Below the pieces are notes generated by a model, which was not told where the DNA came from, ran no database searches, and saw only the letters and a program-made list of their open reading frames with translations. The position numbers were made by a program, and so were the translations under genes. DNA of 64,000 nt from Trichoderma breve (Eukaryota; Ascomycota; Sordariomycetes; Hypocreales; Hypocreaceae): contig NC_079232.1 in the NCBI RefSeq assembly GCF_028502605.1, positions 4,960,001 to 5,024,000 on the forward strand. The letters run 5' to 3'. Positions 59,030 through 64,000 of the stretch are shown one piece after another. Every line of letters begins with the position of its first letter. The stretch's first letter is position 1.

Positions 59030-61652
59030 TTATGACAGAACCGGCGGTGGCTGTCCCAGAGACGTATCCAAATCTCCATAGTGCAAAGTGAACTCTCGCT
59101 ATGTAGAGGGTCAGTTTTCCAAGGACGTTGATGATAGAGAATACGGAACACCACTTGTCTACTTACGCGATCTTTACGCCAGGTGACCGTATCCCAGACG
59201 ATATAGTATCCTCGCTCGTGATTCGGACTCAAGATCTGAGGAGTCATGTGCTCGTCCTTTGTTAGCCAGACTTGCAGTTTTTTATGCCATCGCCAGTTCC
59301 GAGAGTGGCTTGCAACACGTTAGTTGTGTGTCTAATATAAGAAGGGTAATTGCGAATTTGCCGTTCAACTCACAGTTCTACTGCGGCCATCTGCTGCTTG
59401 GCATCCAAAGGACAGCTATAAAAGATCCAAAACAACGTTTCTTCGTTGAAACTTTGTATCTTGGTGTCTATCGGCTGCACATTCGTCACGCTGTAGCAGT
59501 CAGGCAATCTGAATTTGCTCGTGTTCACCGTAGGCTTCGGAGGAGTATCGTCCAGTAATGAGTACATTTGGGTTGAGATCAGCCTAGGATCGGTATAATT
59601 AGTAAACGCCTCTCTTGCTCATGACCAGTCACAAGATAAAAAGTCATCTTTTGCTCATTACTTACTCTGGGGAACTTAAATCGAGACCGATGGTGTTGGG
59701 ATCCATTCCTATGATCATAGCATGGTAGTCGGGATAGTTGTTCATCAGCGTCCTAAGCCCCTTGATGCCCCATTTATCAACCGCAGACATGCCTGCCAAA
59801 GGGTCTACAACCTCCGCAGCCTGGCTATCTTTGCGCTCGGTTGGTCTTCCATTCGGACCTTCGCTTCCAATGACACCAAGAGATCCTCGTCCTTCAGCAG
59901 ATGGCGAGGCCACTTCTGATGCTTTGCCCGAATCGTCTTCTCGAAACACGGTCGATTTCTGCTTGCCATCATGCTGCTGCTGTTGCGGTTGTTGCTGCTG
60001 CTGTCTACCAGGGCCTGCAACGTGTTAAATTGGCTTTGACCTGTATGATTAAGGAGAGAAGAGGCAATATTACCGTTTGGTGTGCCGATAGCAGGTGGTG
60101 ATCGCACTTCGTTTGCTCGGTTTGTCGCTGTGAGAGCGTTCAGCAAGCCGTTCCCCCCGTTGTTTGGCATCGGCCCTGAAGGACCAGGGTTCTGCGGATT
60201 AAAACCCAGAGCTGACATCAAGTTGGCACTACGCTCTGAGCCTATCTCGCCATTGGATGACCGATTTAACGGAGGGAAGTCATCGACGCTGTTCGGCTGG
60301 ACTTGCGTTGGCTGGGCTCCGAATCGAAAAGGACCCTGATTTGACTGCATCCGCGAGGACGGAGGTCCAAAGAGATCATCCTGTCCACCCTGTTGGGAAG
60401 GCCCCGGCGCAGGTTGATTCCGCTGGATTGGCCCGCTGATGGTTCTAGAGCCCGCCGTAGACCACATAGATCCTTGAGTCGTGCTGGGAAGCTGGGAGTT
60501 GTTCGATAGAGACGGGAATTCCCTGTCAATAATGGTTAGTGCCTGTGACAAAAGAGAACGATTGCGAACATCCTGTTCAGTGTGCCCAAAGGGTAGATGT
60601 TGCGACGATGGATTTGCTGGAGCCAAGCTTGAGCTTGATGAGCCTTTGACAACGTCGGAGTATGCCAGACCAGGCATGGAGTGCGAAACGGGCCCCATGC
60701 TTGACGATTCCCCAGCCTTGTTGACCAGCTTGTGTTTCTTCTGCGTATAGCGGATCATGATGGCACATGACAGTTGGGTAGGTCGTAGGGAGGATGTGTG
60801 GCGAGGAAAGAGTGAAAGGGGGGGAGAGAAATGGACAAAGAATCAACAGAAGTGAGGTGAATGGAAAGAACGTACGACAGGTCGAGCGGCGTTGCAGGTT
60901 GTGACCCGCTCAAGCTCTGCGCAAAGCTGACGTTGCCGCCCAGCTGGCGAGCTTGGTTTTGGAATGCCGCGCCTCCCATGGGCACAGCTGCGTTGAATGC
61001 CCAGCCTGAAGCATTGTTTGCTATATCAACGGCATCGAGCCAGCTGTCAGCACTTGGCCACCTGATCACCAACAGAAACGAGAATAGTAAAGCAAAACAC
61101 CCGCCAGCCCCAAAACCAAGCCCAACATATTACACAAGTAAAGTACCTAATTTACCATTTGGTAACCGAGTTGACACCGACCGGCCTTGCTGTGGTTGCT
61201 GCTGGTTTCCAAAGGCGCTTGGCATCCCCCGTAGGGACTGCGGCACCGCTCCTATCGAGAACAAGAAGTCATTAGCTTCTAGTTCCAAAAGACCCATCCG
61301 TCGTGGTGATGTATAAAGGATTCGAGCTCGCCCCTCAAGACTCCCATCCGAACATGACCTCCCTAATCAGAGGCCATGCTCAGATGAGAGCCAGCCGTCG
61401 CATCCAACTTGGCCGTTTGTAGGTGGGGCATTGACAATGAGTACCGAGCCAATATCCGTCTCTCCCACAGTCGGACGGGAAGAGCTGTACGAAGCATCGT
61501 TCCCCCTCTTCTGGAGCATCAGATCCATGCTCTGTCAATGCCCCCATCCCAACTCGATCGGATGTCGCAGCGAATGTCGGCACGAGCTCTTAAGAAGTGG
61601 CTGAAGTCGTCGAAGGGGCCATCCGGAACTTGATCATACCTGGTCGATTCAT
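59030..61652 (-). CDS. NOT2: CCR4-NOT complex subunit NOT2 (CDC36)
   Basis: Scaffold subunit of the CCR4-NOT deadenylase; with NOT5/NOT3 it forms the NOT module (known). Eight exons: 61652-61640, 61251-61156, 61020-60876, 60522-60074, 60014-59666, 59583-59374, 59308-59167, 59098-59030; 490 aa, all phases agree. The first coding exon is only 13 nt (MNRPG). Introns 1 (388 bp) and 3 (353 bp) are long. The exon 3-4 join gives LDLSEFPSLSNN, the conserved NOT2 N-terminal motif. The middle is Asn/Gly/Pro-rich with a poly-Gln run (RQQQQQPQQQQ). The C-terminal NOT box includes VDKWGIKGLRTLM, SRNWRWHKKLQVWLTKD, and GYYIVWDTVTWRKD. It ends HYGDLDTSLGQPPPVLS. Confidence 0.95.
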
Positions 61653-62141
61653 GATTGGACGAGGCCGCGCAAAGGCACTGGTTCGAGGGTTCGGGTATGG
61701 TGTCGCGAATATGTCTGTATTGCGTACCGAGGCTCAATTCGCTCGTTGCTGGTCGTCCCGACTGTCTATCGTCGCCTTGAATCTTTTTTATCTGGCGTCG
61801 TCCAAGAAGGCTGGGCTCTGGCGCGGAGCATGCTGGCCGGATTCAAGTGGGTCCGCGCCGAAATCTGCCTGGGCAGCCAATCAAACTTGGCCAAACCGAG
61901 TACGAGGCTGGCCGATGACAATTTCCCTTCCCTTGAAGAAGGTGATGGAATTCGATAATGAAATATAGCACAGTTATAAGAATCTACAGGAACAAAGGAC
62001 AAAGGACTCGACGTAAAGCGTTGGAAATACGCAGATTACTAGTACATAGAGAATTGAGTACGCCAAGGCAGTATGTGGGCTTTCTTTGTGCTCAACCAAA
62101 GCCAAGCTCTATTATAGGTCATCTTGAGTCGCCCCCCCGTA
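61653..62141. other. Intergenic, NOT2 promoter and ZNG1 3' region
   Basis: 489 bp between two minus-strand genes. No gene seen. Confidence 0.45.
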
Positions 62142-63606
62142 TTAATTCAACACTTTTCTAAAATCCGATTCAAAGTCTACGCCTTTCACCCCTCTACCAA
62201 TCAGGATGATTTTGCCTTCCGTCGAAGAAATTTCCGCGCCGTTGGGGGCATCAATGAGCTCAAATATCTCCCTTACCCCTTGCAATAGCTTCACATCACC
62301 GTTGATAAAAGCGAGGCGGCCCTTTGATCGGTGAATTTCAAATTCCACGGCGCTTTCTGTCCCCAGCAGCTTGTGATCCCAGAGAACCGCTCGTAGCCAT
62401 CGGTCGACATCCTCCAGCTGCTCAGGGTGAAGACGTGGGACGGGAATGGAAACAGTTGATATCGTCTGTAGTATTGGTTAGCTGCATGTCTATACTTACT
62501 TGACGCCAAGCGCTCCATCCTCCCATTCATTTTTTGATGTCGGTACTCACGGGATCCAGATGGCTATGGCCTTTGCTCTTAGCCTCGGCCACGTTGAACT
62601 GATCGTATGCATGAAGGTCCAGAAGGAATCCCTCAAGCTGAGGAACGACGCTCTTTTCAGTCACGTGTATCCTGGCGGCCCCGTTGATAGACTCAATGCG
62701 TTCCCTGACTATCTTCAGATCCTCCTCGCTTACCAAGTCGGCTTTGTTGAGAACAATAACATCGGCGTGTGAAATTTGCACGTGGGCGGTCGTCATCAAA
62801 GGCCCGTGGTGGTCATGCTCGTTATGATCCTCGATCTTGCCCTTGGGGTCGTCAAGGCTGTGTAGAATATTCTTTGCGTCCACCAGAGTCACCACTCCAT
62901 CGAGATAGATTGTGCTGCCAAGACCATCGTCGACCCAGAAGAGAGGTGCAATGTTGCCGGGATCTGCTAACCCAGTTGTTTCAAGCAAAATGTAGTCAAA
63001 AGCTCCCTTCTTTTCCATTAAGCTCTCGATCGCATTAACGCCAGTATCTCTAGTTGACGTTAGCATCTCAGACATGAGAAAAGATAATGAAAAATCTCAT
63101 AATGGAGTTGCATTACTTGACAGAACAGCATAGGCAGCCATTTCCAACTTCAAGCCATTCTTCTACCCTGTTGTCGCCTTGACTGACTGTGAGAGATTTC
63201 TCAATGTCCACAGCTATTAAACGGCCGACTGTTAAAAATCTCGCCGGAACATTAGGGTATATTGAGTGGTTTCATACAATCACCAAATTCTTTTGGTTTT
63301 AGACAAGATTAGTACAGATACCTATACACAAAGGCGATCGGAACCAAATAACATCACTCACCATTCATAATGACGGCAATTTTTTTCCCATGCTGAGCCG
63401 TAAGTATGTAATTCAATAATGTCGTCTTTCCGGCACCGAGGTATCCTGTTTCATCCCGTTAGTAGTGTTCTAATTTCTTCTCCTTCTTCTGTAATCTCAC
63501 CTGTAACAATGGTAATAGGCACTTTTATACTTGGCCCCTCGTCTGAGTCTTGGATCTCACCACCAACCTCGATCAGATCTGGAGGGGCATCGTCGTCGAA
63601 ATTCAT
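62142..63606 (-). CDS. ZNG1: CobW/ZNG1-type GTPase metallochaperone
   Basis: GTPase of the CobW/COG0523 group; ZNG1 delivers zinc to methionine aminopeptidase 1 in yeast and vertebrates (known). Six exons: 63606-63501, 63445-63362, 63290-63279 (12 nt), 63213-63117, 63049-62551, 62465-62142; introns of 55 to 85 bp; 373 aa. Walker A is [12 protein letters not shown] (about 35-46), split by intron 1 at the first Gly. The metal-binding CxCC is in [10 protein letters not shown] (Cys 94, 96, 97). The switch reads ETTGLADPG; the guanine motif is NKAD. A His-rich loop ([10 protein letters not shown]) sits between them. The C-terminal CobW_C domain ends near [14 protein letters not shown]. Exon 3 encodes just EFGD, the invariant residues after IAVIMN. 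Confidence 0.94.
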
Positions 63607-64000
63607 CTTGTACAGCCAAAGCAAAGGTAACAACGATCTAGGCGTACTAAAACCAATCAATACCAAATAATTAAGCTACAAAGTACTGGATGAATGTCTA
63701 AAACGAAATATGAATAAGAAGCGCTTGGATATAGTCAAGGTCAAGATTGATGAATGCAGCAGAATAGGCTCGGTTACATAAGGCACTAAATCCCAGTATG
63801 CACGATGATGGCACGCCCTCCTGGATTCACGCTTGATTGCCCGCAGAAGCCGCGCCCCGCTAGGCTTCTCTATACCTGATTGAGACAAGTCCAAAGGATA
63901 TGCGTCTACAAAGCTCAAGAGGGTGCTTATGCATCTAAGACATATGCCATCCAGCTCTAGCCACATCCAATTGGCTGGATAGCTAGCCAGGCTGTCAACA
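63607..64000. promoter_or_regulatory. Region upstream of ZNG1 to the window end
   Basis: 394 bp expected to hold the ZNG1 promoter. The only ORF over it (minus strand, 96 codons) has no recognisable content. Nothing else seen. Confidence 0.45.

Overview
The window is nuclear DNA of a filamentous ascomycete, most likely a sordariomycete of the Hypocreales type. Reasons seen in the sequence: protein genes on both strands interrupted by short introns (mostly 50-140 bp, GTRNGT donors, CTRAC-like branch sites, YAG acceptors), pyrimidine-rich leaders before start codons, and one-to-one orthologues of fungal housekeeping genes (NMD3, RAD6, SPT3, NOT2, NMA111, IST1, kinesin-1). I saw no tRNA, rRNA, transposon, CRISPR array or secondary-metabolite cluster. 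Exon joins below were read by hand; each one keeps the reading frame.

Layout. 1-1462 (-): aldehyde dehydrogenase, cut by the left edge. 2075-5081 (+): ESF2 and NMD3, both ribosome biogenesis factors. 5244-6494 (-): unrecognised disordered protein. 7534-10128 (+): mitochondrial EF-G2 (MEF2). 12461-14101 (+): SUN-family cell-wall protein with a GPI-type tail. 15340-17131 (-): PCI protein of the PCID2/Thp1/Csn12 family. 17612-18967 (-): mitochondrial acetoacetyl-CoA thiolase. 19969-20657 (+): RAD6. 22370-25335 (+): kinesin-1. 26531-27659 (-): multipass membrane protein. 28964-30168 (+): PP2A leucine carboxyl methyltransferase PPM1. 31347-33066 (+): SPT3 of SAGA. 33610-about 37500 (-): large FUSC/ArAE-type membrane protein. 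38937-39486 (+): AP-2 sigma. 40285-42311 (-): unknown membrane protein whose frame is broken by one TAG. 43101-44116 (-): IST1. 45430-48836 (-): NMA111. 50775-51502 (-): small SANT/Myb-like protein. 52339-55315 (-): long J-domain protein. 57423-58108 (-): CUE-domain membrane protein. 59030-61652 (-): NOT2. 62142-63606 (-): ZNG1/CobW-like GTPase.

The genes are a scattered housekeeping set, not a pathway. Loose themes are ribosome assembly and translation (ESF2, NMD3, MEF2), gene expression (SPT3, NOT2, the PCI protein), ubiquitin and ER quality control (RAD6, the CUE protein) and membrane traffic (kinesin-1, AP-2 sigma, IST1). I found no convincing new multi-gene system. The most unusual signals are in gene structure: an in-frame TAG six bases before a good splice donor with the frame continuing across the intron (40818); unusually long introns in SPT3 and NOT2 that each carry an ATG-started segment in frame with the next exon, behind a CT-rich promoter-like tract; a 12-nt microexon in ZNG1; and a kinesin intron whose retention would replace the autoinhibitory tail without a premature stop.
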